Shown here piece by piece: positions 7,607-16,841 of a stretch of DNA of 64,000 nt (position 1 is its first letter; each line of letters opens with the position of its first letter). The DNA lies in contig JAFTGD010000042.1 in NCBI GenBank assembly GCA_017458065.1, positions 186,001 to 250,000 of the forward strand. Direction: 5' to 3'. Source of the DNA: Oscillospiraceae bacterium (GTDB lineage Bacteria; Bacillota; Clostridia; Oscillospirales; Oscillospiraceae). A program made the position numbers and the translations under genes. Under the pieces are notes generated by a model, which made no database searches, was not told the origin of the DNA, and was given only the letters and a program-made list of their open reading frames with translations.

Positions 7607-7838
7607 CTGTCTGTTATTTCACTTGTACAAACAAATAAATAGAAGAAGTTAAATCGCCGCGATGCTTTTCACGTTGACTAATACACCCAATGGGTGTATG
7701 AAACAGACAGGGGACGATGGACTCAACGGAGCGTATATGAGGTGTGTTCATGGTGGCCTTTCTTTTGTGGCAACATTGTTGCTACAAAATTGACTTTTTC
7801 TCTGAATGTGCTATACTGTTTACGAGGAGGCGAAAGAA
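7607..7838. promoter_or_regulatory. Intergenic region with two palindromes and the promoter of the second TA module
   Basis: Two palindromes stand out: ATACACCCA-A-TGGGTGTAT (7681-7699) and TGTGGCAACAT-TGTTGCTACA (7766-7786, one mismatch in the arms). The second abuts a promoter, TTGACT (7790-7795), 16-base spacer, TATACT (7812-7817), and is a likely operator for the RelB-like antitoxin at 7839. The first is an unassigned regulator site. No gene was found between them. Confidence 0.55.
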
Positions 7839-8141
7839 ATGGATCATGTTACGTCAGCGCCGAAGACCGACGTGTTTCGTATGCGTGTGAATCCCGAAAT
7901 CCGCAAGAAGCTGGAAGCCGTCTATGAGAAGAACGGTCTGAGTCTCACGGATGCGGTCAATGTTTTTTTCCAGCAGTCTCTCAACGCAGGCGGCTTCCCA
8001 TTTGCCGTCACCGAGGAAAACGCCGAGGTCGTCAAGGCAAAGGCGCTCTCCCGCTTGATGAGGGAATTGCAGAAGGGCGACGAGTGCGCGGAGAGTTATT
8101 CGGAAGAAGACGCTATGCGACTTTTGGGAGTTGAGCCTTGA
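7839..8141 (+). CDS. RelB/DinJ-family antitoxin (second module)
   Basis: 100-residue protein with a ribbon-helix-helix N-terminus (D-V-F-R-M-R-V-N-P-E-I-R-K-K-L... G-L-S-L-T-D-A-V-N-V-F) and an acidic C-terminal toxin-binding tail. Start at 7839 has a GAGGAGG site 9 bases upstream. Its stop overlaps the toxin start (TTGA). Not closely similar to the RelB at 6824-7081, so the two modules are separate acquisitions rather than duplicates. Confidence 0.85.
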   Translation: MDHVTSAPKTDVFRMRVNPEIRKKLEAVYEKNGLSLTDAVNVFFQQSLNAGGFPFAVTEENAEVVKAKALSRLMRELQKGDECAESYSEEDAMRLLGVEP

Positions 8142-8443
8142 AAGTACGGTACAAGAGAACCGCGATTGAGGATATACAGGCAACGGAGGAATACATCCGC
8201 AGCGTCCTGCACAACGGCTCTGCCGCAAGGAAGCTGACCGGACGGATCGTGCAGGCGGTGTCTCTGCTGGCGGATAATCCCTACATGGGGACGCCGCTCA
8301 GCAGCCGCTTTGATGTGGAGACCGATCTCCGCTATCTGCTTGTCTCCGATCAGTTGATCTTCTATCGCGTGGTGGAAGAAAGTCATGTGGAAGTGACCCG
8401 CGTTCTGAACGGGCGGCAAGATTACATCAGCATATTATTTTGA
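8138..8443 (+). CDS. RelE/ParE-superfamily toxin
   Basis: 101-residue toxin with the ParE/RelE plan: M-K-V-R-Y-K-R-T-A-I-E-D-I strand, a helical pair, N-P-Y-M-G-T-P-L, then L-R-Y-L-L-V and Y-R-V...V-E-V-T-R-V-L-N-G-R-Q-D-Y at the end. TTG start overlapping the antitoxin stop by 4 bases. The VLNGRQDY ending favours ParE-like over RelE-like members, so gyrase is a possible target, but this is not certain. Confidence 0.85.
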   Translation: MKVRYKRTAIEDIQATEEYIRSVLHNGSAARKLTGRIVQAVSLLADNPYMGTPLSSRFDVETDLRYLLVSDQLIFYRVVEESHVEVTRVLNGRQDYISILF

Positions 8444-8487
8444 CGTCTGACCCGCGGCAGGACTCTGCAATACAAGGGGGTTATATT

Positions 8488-8667
8488 ATGGCAAACGTTA
8501 TTGAGAATCCAAAAATAATCAGCCGGATCTTTACTGAGAAAGAGCTGGCAGAACTGGAAAATGCCAGAAAACTGCCCATCACATATGATGAAGACTGCCC
8601 AGAGACAACCCCAGAAATGGCAATGCGATTCCGCCGTGTCAACCCGACACGTAAAGGCAAGTCATAA
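8488..8667 (+). CDS. Small acidic protein of unknown function (59 aa)
   Basis: I do not recognise it with certainty. It is short and charged (F-T-E-K-E-L-A-E-L-E...; P-I-T-Y-D-E-D-C-P-E-T-T-P-E-M-A), with a basic tail R-R-V-N-P-T-R-K-G-K. An AAGGGGG site precedes the ATG. It follows the ParE-like toxin by 44 bases in the same direction and is closed by a terminator, so it may belong to that module, for example as an accessory or orphan antitoxin-like protein. Confidence 0.55.
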   Translation: MANVIENPKIISRIFTEKELAELENARKLPITYDEDCPETTPEMAMRFRRVNPTRKGKS

Positions 8668-8683
8668 TCTATAAAAGCCCGTC

Positions 8684-8715
8684 AGCGCGCCGAGGGAACA
8701 TTCCTTCGGCGCGCT
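8684..8715 (+). terminator. Hairpin terminator of the second TA module
   Basis: Arms AGCGCGCCGA (8684-8693) and TCGGCGCGCT (8706-8715), perfect, 12-base loop, followed by only a short mixed tract. Confidence 0.6.
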
Positions 8716-8907
8716 TAGCATATTCCGTTAATTTTCACACCTTCTTGATTGATGTTAAACCATTCATAGAAACAAAAATCAATATATTTCGTGGAAACAT
8801 ATCGGATCAAACCTTGGTGACGATCCGACAACCATCATTTTGTAAATGTGCTACGCAGGACATAATGTCCTACGACATACAATGTAAATAGCTGTCCCAT
8901 GCCCTGG
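8716..8907. other. Intergenic stretch with inverted repeats, no gene seen
   Basis: Contains TCGGATC (8802-8808) / GATCCGA (8822-8828) and the near palindrome AGGACAT-A-ATGTCCT (8857-8871). It replaces the divergent promoter found left of cassettes 1 and 2. Confidence 0.4.
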
Positions 8908-9030
8908 TTATCATATCTTTTATATACTATTAGACCGCTGTAACAAGTATTTCCATATTCTATGAGCCTGTGGTATATTACAATCGTCCTGAGGGACAAG
9001 ATCAAAAACAAAAGAAAGAAGGCTTTGACA

Positions 9031-9093
9031 ATGAAAAAGATTTCCATCCTGCTGAAAGAGTATTATGAGACCTATAAAGAAGGCCGGGGCTGA
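9031..9093 (+). CDS. 20-residue peptide, cassette 3 copy a
   Basis: Same peptide with Ile at position 6 (MKKISILLKEYYETYKEGRG). Silent differences from the other copies include Tyr10, Tyr11 and Tyr15 as TAT. AAGAAGG ribosome site. Function unknown. Confidence 0.75.
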   Translation: MKKISILLKEYYETYKEGRG

Positions 9094-9157
9094 GCGATCA
9101 GCAGAACCCAGACAACAGAAACCTGAACCATCATAAAAAAGAAAGAAGGCTTTGATC

Positions 9158-9220
9158 ATGAAAAAGATTTCCACCCTGCTGAAAGAGTACTATGAGACCT
9201 ACAAAGAAGGCCGGGGCTGA
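9158..9220 (+). CDS. 20-residue peptide, cassette 3 copy b
   Basis: Same peptide with Thr at position 6, identical in protein to cassette 2 copy b. Own AAGAAGG site, 64 bases after copy a. Function unknown. Confidence 0.75.
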   Translation: MKKISTLLKEYYETYKEGRG

Positions 9221-9258
9221 GAACCATATGAGAAAAAGGGTTACGGCCGATCATAATT

Positions 9259-9306
9259 AGCAAGGACTGCTTCACCGACGTTGGCGACGCAGTCCTTGCT
9301 GTTTTA
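9259..9306. terminator. Terminator shared by cassette 3 and the helicase operon
   Basis: 12-bp arms 9259-9270 and 9289-9300, then GTTTTATT on the + strand. It lies between convergent units and may stop both. The loop differs from the other cassettes by three bases while the stem is unchanged. Confidence 0.7.
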
Positions 9307-9313
9307 TTGTGTA

Positions 9314-12280
9314 TTATTCTTCCTGTTGTTTCAAAAAGCCTTGCAGAAACGCTGCCGGAAAAATAAACTGTTTCTCCACATCCCCAAAGGAGACGATCAG
9401 ACGGCTGTTTTCCAAAGATTTTACCACGCCTTGACCAAAAGCCTTATGGATTACTCTTGAACCGGCTTTGACGCCCGATACGTCGATTGTGGGAGCCGCA
9501 GCCGCGGGAGGCGCTGCGTTCTGCTTCGGTTTTGCGGGATCGACGTAAGCCGCAGACCGCTCCGGAGCGGACTCCGGTTTGGCCGTTCTGGCGGCATGGA
9601 CAATCACAACCTCCCCGTTTTTGTTTTTCTTCGCGGGCTTCTTTGCTTTCTTCGGGGCCGGTTCTTCGATTTCGTTCTCATCCTCGTCTTCGTAGTCGTC
9701 CACCGGTTCCGCGGCGAGAAGAAAGGTGTCCGGGATGTCGGTCTCATCTACAGGAGGCGCTTCGGTACTGGCCTGCTGTTCAAAGAACATTTCATCATAA
9801 TCAATGACGGTGTTGAACAGACCAACCTTCTCGCCTTCATGGCGGTTGATACCGGTATAGCTCAGACTGGAGTCCTCATACCGTTTGAACTTGTAGATCG
9901 CGTCGTTCATCAGATCCGCGTTGAAGACGTTCAGCGAGCACAACAGTTCAAAATCTTTCACATTCAGACCGGTAACCTTTTTGAAGAGGCCTGGCTCCAG
10001 CTGCGTGATCACATCCACCAGCGTCTGCTCCCGGTAATCTGTCAGGTACATGAAGACCGGTACACGGGTTGCAAACTTGATCAGCTTTTCCTGGATCTGT
10101 TTCCGCAGGGACTTGTATTCCTTTTCTTCGGCGGTAAGCTCCTTCTTTTCCTTTTCTGTGAGCTTGTCACCCTTTTCTTTCTTCGCCTGTTTAACCTTGT
10201 CGGACTTGTTGATGATCGCGGCAATATCCTGGTTCAGGCTGCGGAAGCCTTCGATCTTCATCAGCGCATCCATGGCTGCTTCGTTTGCCATGAGGCGTTT
10301 CAGTGTCTCATTATCCACATTGACCAGCAGCGCACTCTCCCAGCGCCTCGCAAGCAGAGTGGCCGAAGTACCCGACATTGCAATGTCAAGAATGGCCGCC
10401 GCGTTGATCTGGGTCATCTTCGCCCCATCATATGCCAGCACCGGGAGAAAACTGATAAACTCCTCGACCTTTTTCTCCGGACTTTCGCCCATGTTGGGAT
10501 TGAGGCGGCAGCTGTAATCAGCCAGCTGTTTCAGAGCACGATCCAGGGCAAAATCAAAGACATAGACCTCTTCCTTCATGATCTCGCCATCAATCTCCCA
10601 AGGGCTCTGAACGCGGAAGGCAGCCTGGAAGTAGGTCTCAGGGCTCTTCAGATTTCTCAGCATGAAGATCCCTGACCAGGGTTTCACGGTGACGCCGGTG
10701 GTGAGCTTGCCGCAGGTGAGCGTGATGGTCTTGGTTGACAGAGGATCCTTCATCGACTTCTGCACCGGAGCGAGTGCTGACAGGCCTATGCCTGCCTTTG
10801 TACCGGCACAACAGTTCACTGTGTAGTCCCGATAAAAGTTGTTCCTCGCCAGAAGATTCCTCATTGCCTCACAGGATGCCACATTGGGCAGGAACCAGAT
10901 GGTATGACTGAGCACGTTCAGCAGCCTCGCATCGGAAAAGGGCATCGGCGGACGCTGTGCGCCGAGCTTCAGCTCGTCCACTGCAGTTTCCAGATAAGCG
11001 CCGCGGATCAGGTCAAGCCACTTCTGAACATAGTCTTCATATACAAAATGAGCTTCTTCGCCTCTTCCCTTGGCGGAAAAGAACACATTCAAATCGAACT
11101 CATTGAACTCACCCTGCTCTGCAATCTGCCGAATGCTGTCAGGCAGCCGGTAGGTCATCAGCACCATGCGGGGCAACGCACGGTAAGGATTGTTCTCCCC
11201 GACCCAGTTCTCTTTGGATCGCTGCTCATCCGAATAGGTCCAGTTATAGATTTGTTCCTCAATGAACTCGCCGGAGTTCAGCGCGCGGAAGGGCGTCCCG
11301 GACAGGTACAGATAGTACCGTGTGGTAATCGGCAGCCAGGTCTCGTCCACGGCGTTGCCGGCCTCTTCCTGCTGGTACTTTTCAGCGTCAAAATCCGTGT
11401 CCGCTTCCTCGTCTGGATTGTCGAAGAGCTTCTTGGCTCTGTCACGCCATGCGCCAAAGTGGTACTCGTCAAAAATGACCAGATCCCAGTTGTCTGTGTG
11501 GATAAACTCGTTCTTGGCCTTGATGCCGCCGCTCTCATTGGTCCCCAGCAGATCCTGAAAAGAACCGAAGACCACGATGGGGCGGGACTTGTCCGCTCTG
11601 GCATACTGCTCATCGATATTCAGGCTGCTGTCCGCCGCGTCCTTATTAGAGACAAACTGCCAGCCCTCGAAATCCACATGCGTGACCAGGTCCTCCCGCC
11701 AGGCAGACTCGACTGCCGGTTTGAAGGTCAGTACCAGGACCCGCTTAAAGCCCATCTTCTTGGCCAATTCATAAGCGGCGAAGGTCTTGCCGAAACGCAT
11801 TTTGGCATTCCACAGGAACTTCGGAATGCGGGAAGAGACCTCTCCTTCGGTAGAGCGGAAATAGGCGATCGTCTTCTCAACCGCGTCCCGCTGTTCCGGG
11901 CGCATGGGAAAGTCGCGGGTCCTCTGCTCTTCATTCTCTGTACGGCTCTTCACCGCAATCCACGCTGCCCGCACATCTTTGACGGTGCAGCGGAACCATT
12001 CGCCGTCCAGCCGTTCAAAACCGTGCTTACTCATGTAGCGGTGAATATCGTGATCCATGAAGGAGCCGCCGTCTTCGTACATGGCGGATTCCTGAAATAC
12101 GATTTTATAGGGTTTCCCGCCGGGGCGAAGGGTAGGATATTGCTGGGCGACCCGTTTCTCCACATCGTGCTTGGTGTAGCCGATTTTCAGCATGCCCTTA
12201 TACATGGGGTTGTTATCTTCATAGGCATAGATCATCGGATGGGAGTCAGGACGCGGGGGAAAGAAATCCATTTTAGGCAT
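9314..12280 (-). CDS. SF2 helicase with N-terminal GIY-YIG/T5orf172-type nuclease domain (restriction subunit)
   Basis: 988-residue DNA translocase-nuclease of a restriction-modification-like operon. Residues about 16-95 resemble the T5orf172/GIY-YIG fold (M-I-Y-A-Y...K-G-M-L-K-I-G-Y-T, then R43). The helicase core follows: R-F-G-K-T at 162-166 (Walker A) and F-D-E-Y-H at 270-274 (motif II, DEAH-like variant), with later helicase motifs toward residue 600. A charged Lys/Glu/Pro linker (about 860-940) leads to a small C-terminal barrel (G-S-R-V-I-H-K-A-F-G-Q-G-V-V) like that ending UvrD/PcrA helicases. Last gene of the operon; start overlaps the EVE-like gene by 8 bases. Probably cuts unmodified invading DNA; not proven. 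Confidence 0.8.
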   Translation of the reverse strand: MPKMDFFPPRPDSHPMIYAYEDNNPMYKGMLKIGYTKHDVEKRVAQQYPTLRPGGKPYKIVFQESAMYEDGGSFMDHDIHRYMSKHGFERLDGEWFRCTVKDVRAAWIAVKSRTENEEQRTRDFPMRPEQRDAVEKTIAYFRSTEGEVSSRIPKFLWNAKMRFGKTFAAYELAKKMGFKRVLVLTFKPAVESAWREDLVTHVDFEGWQFVSNKDAADSSLNIDEQYARADKSRPIVVFGSFQDLLGTNESGGIKAKNEFIHTDNWDLVIFDEYHFGAWRDRAKKLFDNPDEEADTDFDAEKYQQEEAGNAVDETWLPITTRYYLYLSGTPFRALNSGEFIEEQIYNWTYSDEQRSKENWVGENNPYRALPRMVLMTYRLPDSIRQIAEQGEFNEFDLNVFFSAKGRGEEAHFVYEDYVQKWLDLIRGAYLETAVDELKLGAQRPPMPFSDARLLNVLSHTIWFLPNVASCEAMRNLLARNNFYRDYTVNCCAGTKAGIGLSALAPVQKSMKDPLSTKTITLTCGKLTTGVTVKPWSGIFMLRNLKSPETYFQAAFRVQSPWEIDGEIMKEEVYVFDFALDRALKQLADYSCRLNPNMGESPEKKVEEFISFLPVLAYDGAKMTQINAAAILDIAMSGTSATLLARRWESALLVNVDNETLKRLMANEAAMDALMKIEGFRSLNQDIAAIINKSDKVKQAKKEKGDKLTEKEKKELTAEEKEYKSLRKQIQEKLIKFATRVPVFMYLTDYREQTLVDVITQLEPGLFKKVTGLNVKDFELLCSLNVFNADLMNDAIYKFKRYEDSSLSYTGINRHEGEKVGLFNTVIDYDEMFFEQQASTEAPPVDETDIPDTFLLAAEPVDDYEDEDENEIEEPAPKKAKKPAKKNKNGEVVIVHAARTAKPESAPERSAAYVDPAKPKQNAAPPAAAAPTIDVSGVKAGSRVIHKAFGQGVVKSLENSRLIVSFGDVEKQFIFPAAFLQGFLKQQEE

Positions 12281-12713
12281 TTATGTCACCTTTTTCAGGC
12301 ATTTCATTTAATAATTCTTCATTCTCAATATACTTTAATAAACGGCGGTCTATCCTTGCTTGTATTTGGACTTGCCCAAGCCCATGTTCCCTTAATTTAT
12401 TAAGTGAGAGGAAGTTGGCAGGGTATTCTTTTTCAAGCTCTAGTTTGACATATTTTACTCTTTTGGAATAGTAATTATTGGCTACTTTGGCTGGAATTGC
12501 ATAAGCATTTTTCATTAATGTGTCTTCATCTACGGTATCGCTTATCACCTTACATTTGTAACGAATTTCTCCATATGGACTGCCTAAATAAATAAATGCT
12601 GCATCTCCTTTTCGCATTGAGAAGGTGTTTCTCCAGACAATCGTCTTTTCTTGAGCAAAATGAGCTGGGACATCGTATATTCTTACATTACACGGAATTA
12701 GCCAGTGTTCCAT
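12273..12713 (-). CDS. EVE/PUA-like domain protein, possible modified-base reader
   Basis: 146-residue single-domain protein. The start (W-L-I-P-C-N... then I-V-W-R-N...M-R-K-G-D-A-A-F-I-Y-L-G-S-P...I-R-Y-K-C-K-V) has the layout of EVE-domain proteins, relatives of YTH and ASCH that bind modified bases in DNA or RNA. It lies between methyltransferase B (5-base gap) and the helicase (8-base overlap). A reader placed between writer and cutter would suit recognition of modified or foreign DNA; this is inference. The gene is clearly more AT-rich than the helicase gene. Alternative: a specificity factor with a PUA-like fold. Confidence 0.6.
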   Translation of the reverse strand: MEHWLIPCNVRIYDVPAHFAQEKTIVWRNTFSMRKGDAAFIYLGSPYGEIRYKCKVISDTVDEDTLMKNAYAIPAKVANNYYSKRVKYVKLELEKEYPANFLSLNKLREHGLGQVQIQARIDRRLLKYIENEELLNEMPEKGDINA

Positions 12714-12718
12714 AACTA

Positions 12719-14233
12719 TTATTCTCCATCCTCATTAATTGTTGTGATTCTTGAATCTATGTATTCCCATTCTTCTTCTGAAAGATCCCACATTTTTCGG
12801 AGCACTGAATCGGTATATTCACCTTTATAAACTCGAAGATCTGGAACAAAGCAGTAATTCTTTCTGGTTACGTCTTGAGATACTACTGTTTGCAGAAGTA
12901 AGAATCTAACGCATTTTGTGAAGATATATGATTTATATGAAAGTACTTCTTCTTTTGTGTTAAATGATCCTGCAACAATCCAGGATTCTGTACAACACTC
13001 CCCAGGATTCGCTATGCGAGTATTTCCGTCATAATAGAATCCAACTGGTTTGGTAAAATCTGTTTGACCTGCAATTGGGGCTTTAGGGACTAATAGTTTC
13101 CATTTGTCTAAATAACCTTTACTATCGTCAACATCTTTATTATCTGCATATTTAAGGCCAATACGCTGTATAAAATGACAGGGAATACCTTGACTCTTTG
13201 GTTCATAGTTGGTTGGAAGACCAAATGGTTTTCTTGAAGAAACTCTTTCACTTAAGAAATAGTCATAACCATTAGTAATCTTCTTAACAATTCCAACTGC
13301 CAAATTTTGTCGAATAAATGTATCATATTCATCAAGATAGCGTACTGCTGAAGATTCTCGTTTTGCACTGAAATTTGTTACGGTACACGGTCCTTCATAG
13401 TCTCTATCCCAAAGGAAATAACACGCCCCGCCTGCTAGATCAACCCCTGGAAACACTTCCTTAAAGTTCTCATAATCAACTAAGTTTCTAATTCTTCTAT
13501 CAGAGAGCATGTCCTGCCGAAAACCAACTAGACCTTTTCCACCTGAAAACCAGCGAGAAGGAATAATCATGCTGAGATAACGAGGATTAAGTTTTTTTGC
13601 TTGTTCAACAAAGTGCTGATATATTGGCTTTGCACTTTTCCCAGCTCCACTATCATTTAATTGATAGGGGGGATTGGAGATTATTACATCAAATTTCATC
13701 ATAAAAATGTCCTCTGGCTTTGTTGTATGTATCAATTCGTATGCATGTGTCTCTAAATCGTCGCCTCGAGAATATTCTTTTTCTGGGGCACCACAGAAAA
13801 TACATTTTCCATCTTTCCACCGGTGCTGAATGCGCTTATAACGGATATTGCCGCTCTGGTCGTCAAATTTGGAAACGGAATAAACACTGTTGGGATATTT
13901 GGTACAGTAAAGGCTCCTTCTGGACAATAGGCTTGTCAACTCTGTTATTGCGATTCCATATAGTTGCTCATGAAAAATATGGTCGATCCGTTCCTGCAGA
14001 TCCGGGATCTGGTCTGCCAACCCTTCAATCAGTCGCTTGGCAATCTCCCGAAGGAACACGCCGCTTTTACAGGCAGGGTCCAGAAACTTCGTATTGGGAT
14101 CAGAGAACAGCTCCTGCGGCAGCATGTCCAGCATGGCGTTTGCCACCTCTGGAGGTGTGAAGACCTCATCGTTGGACAGGTTGGCAAGGCAGGACAGCAC
14201 ATCGGGATTGTAGCCGGTAATCAGATTACTCAT
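12719..14233 (-). CDS. Eco57I-type N6-adenine DNA methyltransferase (catalytic)
   Basis: 504-residue methyltransferase. Motif I is [11 protein letters not shown] at residues 50-60 (SAM binding) and the catalytic motif IV is N-P-P-Y at 187-190. Between them is a probable zinc site, C144-x2-C147 with H163 and H169. The C-terminal half (about 260-504) would carry target recognition. Start at 14233 has AGGAGG and overlaps methyltransferase A by 8 bases. Base composition falls sharply after about residue 91 (near 13960) and stays low through the EVE-like gene, so the specificity part looks imported or exchanged. Probably methylates adenine in the host recognition site. Confidence 0.85.
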   Translation of the reverse strand: MSNLITGYNPDVLSCLANLSNDEVFTPPEVANAMLDMLPQELFSDPNTKFLDPACKSGVFLREIAKRLIEGLADQIPDLQERIDHIFHEQLYGIAITELTSLLSRRSLYCTKYPNSVYSVSKFDDQSGNIRYKRIQHRWKDGKCIFCGAPEKEYSRGDDLETHAYELIHTTKPEDIFMMKFDVIISNPPYQLNDSGAGKSAKPIYQHFVEQAKKLNPRYLSMIIPSRWFSGGKGLVGFRQDMLSDRRIRNLVDYENFKEVFPGVDLAGGACYFLWDRDYEGPCTVTNFSAKRESSAVRYLDEYDTFIRQNLAVGIVKKITNGYDYFLSERVSSRKPFGLPTNYEPKSQGIPCHFIQRIGLKYADNKDVDDSKGYLDKWKLLVPKAPIAGQTDFTKPVGFYYDGNTRIANPGECCTESWIVAGSFNTKEEVLSYKSYIFTKCVRFLLLQTVVSQDVTRKNYCFVPDLRVYKGEYTDSVLRKMWDLSEEEWEYIDSRITTINEDGE

Positions 14234-14975
14234 GTTCCGCGATCCTCCTGTAATGAATTAAGGGATATTCTCTGATGGGTTTGGGGATCATCTCTTTGGT
14301 GACGGGATCCTCTTCCCACAGATCCAGATTCATGGCGTCGTCATCGAAGAGGGAAAAGGTGTCATAGTTGTCTTCATCTCCGTTCTCTTTGAGAAGCACA
14401 TCCAGGCGAAAATCCCGTCTCTTGACCATGCTGTCATTGCGGGGGAAGCTCCATTCGGGGAAGACGATAAAATCCTCTGTGTCCTGTCCTTTGGCGTCCA
14501 CCTTCATCATGCTCAGCGCATTGCCGCACAGGATGTTTTGGGTGAGCACATAGCGAACCGCTTCCCGGTAGGCGTCACTGGCATCCCCTTTGCACACGGA
14601 TGTGTATTCCTCGTCAAATATCGTAAACAGACGTGTCTGACAGGCCTCCACATTATCCTGGAGCAGATCCACGCCATAAATGCTCATGACTGCCTTGATG
14701 GCGTGGAGTTCATAATCGTGACAGCTCCCGCGCCGGGGGAAGTATTCCCGCCGCACAACTGCCAGTTTCCGCCGGAGGATCTCTACGAGGAAATTGCCCG
14801 TGCCGCATGCAGGCTCCAGAAAGGTGCTGTCAATGCGTTCGGTCTCCTGTTTCACCAGGTCCAACATGGCGTTTACTTCCCGTTCGGCGGTAAATACTTC
14901 TCCATGATCGGCCACACGCTGTTTGGATTTGATCTGCTGTTCGGTATCATAGAATGTTGCGTTTTCTGCACTCAT
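14226..14975 (-). CDS. Methyltransferase-fold partner protein lacking the catalytic tetrapeptide
   Basis: 249-residue protein, first gene of the operon. It has a clear SAM-binding motif [11 protein letters not shown] at residues 53-62, preceded by [15 protein letters not shown], as in N6-adenine methylases. No N/D-P-P-Y/F follows, so it may bind SAM or the partner without transferring methyl itself. GGAG site before the ATG. Companion small methylase-like subunits beside Eco57I-type enzymes and helicases are known in Firmicutes; the specific complex here is not named. Confidence 0.75.
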   Translation of the reverse strand: MSAENATFYDTEQQIKSKQRVADHGEVFTAEREVNAMLDLVKQETERIDSTFLEPACGTGNFLVEILRRKLAVVRREYFPRRGSCHDYELHAIKAVMSIYGVDLLQDNVEACQTRLFTIFDEEYTSVCKGDASDAYREAVRYVLTQNILCGNALSMMKVDAKGQDTEDFIVFPEWSFPRNDSMVKRRDFRLDVLLKENGDEDNYDTFSLFDDDAMNLDLWEEDPVTKEMIPKPIREYPLIHYRRIAEHE

Positions 14976-15006
14976 TAAGCAAAACTCCAGACGCTTTTAG
15001 CAAAAA

Positions 15007-15149
15007 GTACACGTTTTGATTATTGTCCAGAGCCCACCATCAATGCGGACAGCGGCATGCAAAAACGGCCCTTGAGGCCGTTTTTGTGTTGTAATAACAG
15101 CATTTTCCGTGTATAATGAGCCTTAGTTTTCGACTGTCAAAACGTGTAC
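15007..15149. repeat. 13-bp inverted repeat bracketing the recombinase-methylase intergenic region
   Basis: GTACACGTTTTGA (15007-15019) and its exact reverse complement (15137-15149). It lies between the methylase operon and the serine recombinase gene, so could be crossover sites, ends of an inserted segment or a regulator site. Confidence 0.5.
15061..15088. terminator. Bidirectional terminator hairpin
   Basis: AAAAACGGCC (15061-15070) / GGCCGTTTTT (15076-15085), 5-base loop, A-tract on the left and T-tract on the right. It would stop recombinase transcription before the methylase operon. Confidence 0.7.
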
Positions 15150-15165
15150 GTTGCGATAGTTGTTT

Positions 15166-16047
<882 letters not shown>

Positions 16048-16078
16048 AGCAAGGAGAAAAGAAAGAGGCTTAAAAGAA

Positions 16079-16783
16079 ATGACAAGCGCGGAAGCAAAAA
16101 AGATCTGTGACCGGATGCTCCTGATCATCCCCGGCATGCTTTTCGCCATGATCGGCGACTATTGCATGGGCCTGGAGCCGGCGGACAGCACGGCGATCTC
16201 CGGAATGATCTCCTCCGGATGGCTGACCATCGCGGACTGGCGGATCGCGGTATCCAATATCGGCGGGATGATTGGGACGGCGCTGTACACCGTCGCCGCA
16301 TTTGCCTTTCTCAGATATCTGGTATACAGACTCTCAAAATGCAGCGAAAAACGGGACAGGGTTTTCCTCAAGACCTACATTGCCGGTCTGGTCTGGGGGA
16401 TCATGGTCTTCATGTATTTTCACCTTGCCTGCGGGACGCTGATCCACAACTTCAACGTGATCTATGACGCCGCGGGCGGAAACACGGAGCTTGCCGTGCA
16501 GATGTGGAACCGAACTTACAGCGTTCAGTTCGTGACCTATTGGGGCAGCTTCATTGTGCTGGGGATCACGTCCACCGGCGGCTGGATTGCCGTTGTGTTA
16601 AAAGGCCTTTTGCCGCTCAAAAAGACGTGGGCGCTGGCCGCGCCTCTGATCATCGCGTGTATAGGGTTCCTGTTGGAGTGGCTGCTGCCGCTTCCCTTCA
16701 ACGGGTTATCCTCCGGCTTTGAGAGCTTCGGTTGGATCGTCATGTTCCTGGGCGGGAGGAAAGCGATCAAAAACGACTTGTGA
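16079..16783 (+). CDS. Polytopic membrane protein of unknown function (first of two)
   Basis: 234 residues with about six hydrophobic segments; possibly the DUF6796 family, which I cannot confirm. The start M-T-S-A-E-A-K-K-I-C-D-R is cytoplasmic and the C-terminus is basic. Its position behind the duplicated promoter-leader block and directly before an acyl-CoA-thioester-hydrolase-like gene is the same as that of the membrane gene at 18886, so the two are positional counterparts even though the sequences are only distantly alike. It may share a regulator with the hydrolase. No catalytic motif seen. Confidence 0.7.
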   Translation: MTSAEAKKICDRMLLIIPGMLFAMIGDYCMGLEPADSTAISGMISSGWLTIADWRIAVSNIGGMIGTALYTVAAFAFLRYLVYRLSKCSEKRDRVFLKTYIAGLVWGIMVFMYFHLACGTLIHNFNVIYDAAGGNTELAVQMWNRTYSVQFVTYWGSFIVLGITSTGGWIAVVLKGLLPLKKTWALAAPLIIACIGFLLEWLLPLPFNGLSSGFESFGWIVMFLGGRKAIKNDL

Positions 16784-16841
16784 AGGAATTGAAACGGACC
16801 TATTTGGAACGATCAAACAACTACGGGAGGAGTGTGCTGTG

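Larger units (their letters stand above)
8908..9307 (+). repeat. Peptide cassette 3 of 3 (direct repeat, ~400 bp)
   Basis: Third copy, offset 1700 bases from cassette 2, again without indels between promoter and terminator. -10 TATATT at 8974-8979, peptides at 9031 and 9158, terminator at 9259. More diverged upstream of the -10 than copies 1 and 2. Its right edge abuts the stop codon of the helicase gene. Confidence 0.9.

Noticed and set aside
6137-9307. CRISPR array
   Set aside because: Only three copies, ~400 bp long, coding, with kilobase gaps; no short repeat-spacer pattern or cas genes.
6137-9307. Insertion sequences or transposon ends
   Set aside because: Repeats are direct, have no transposase and no terminal inverted repeats.
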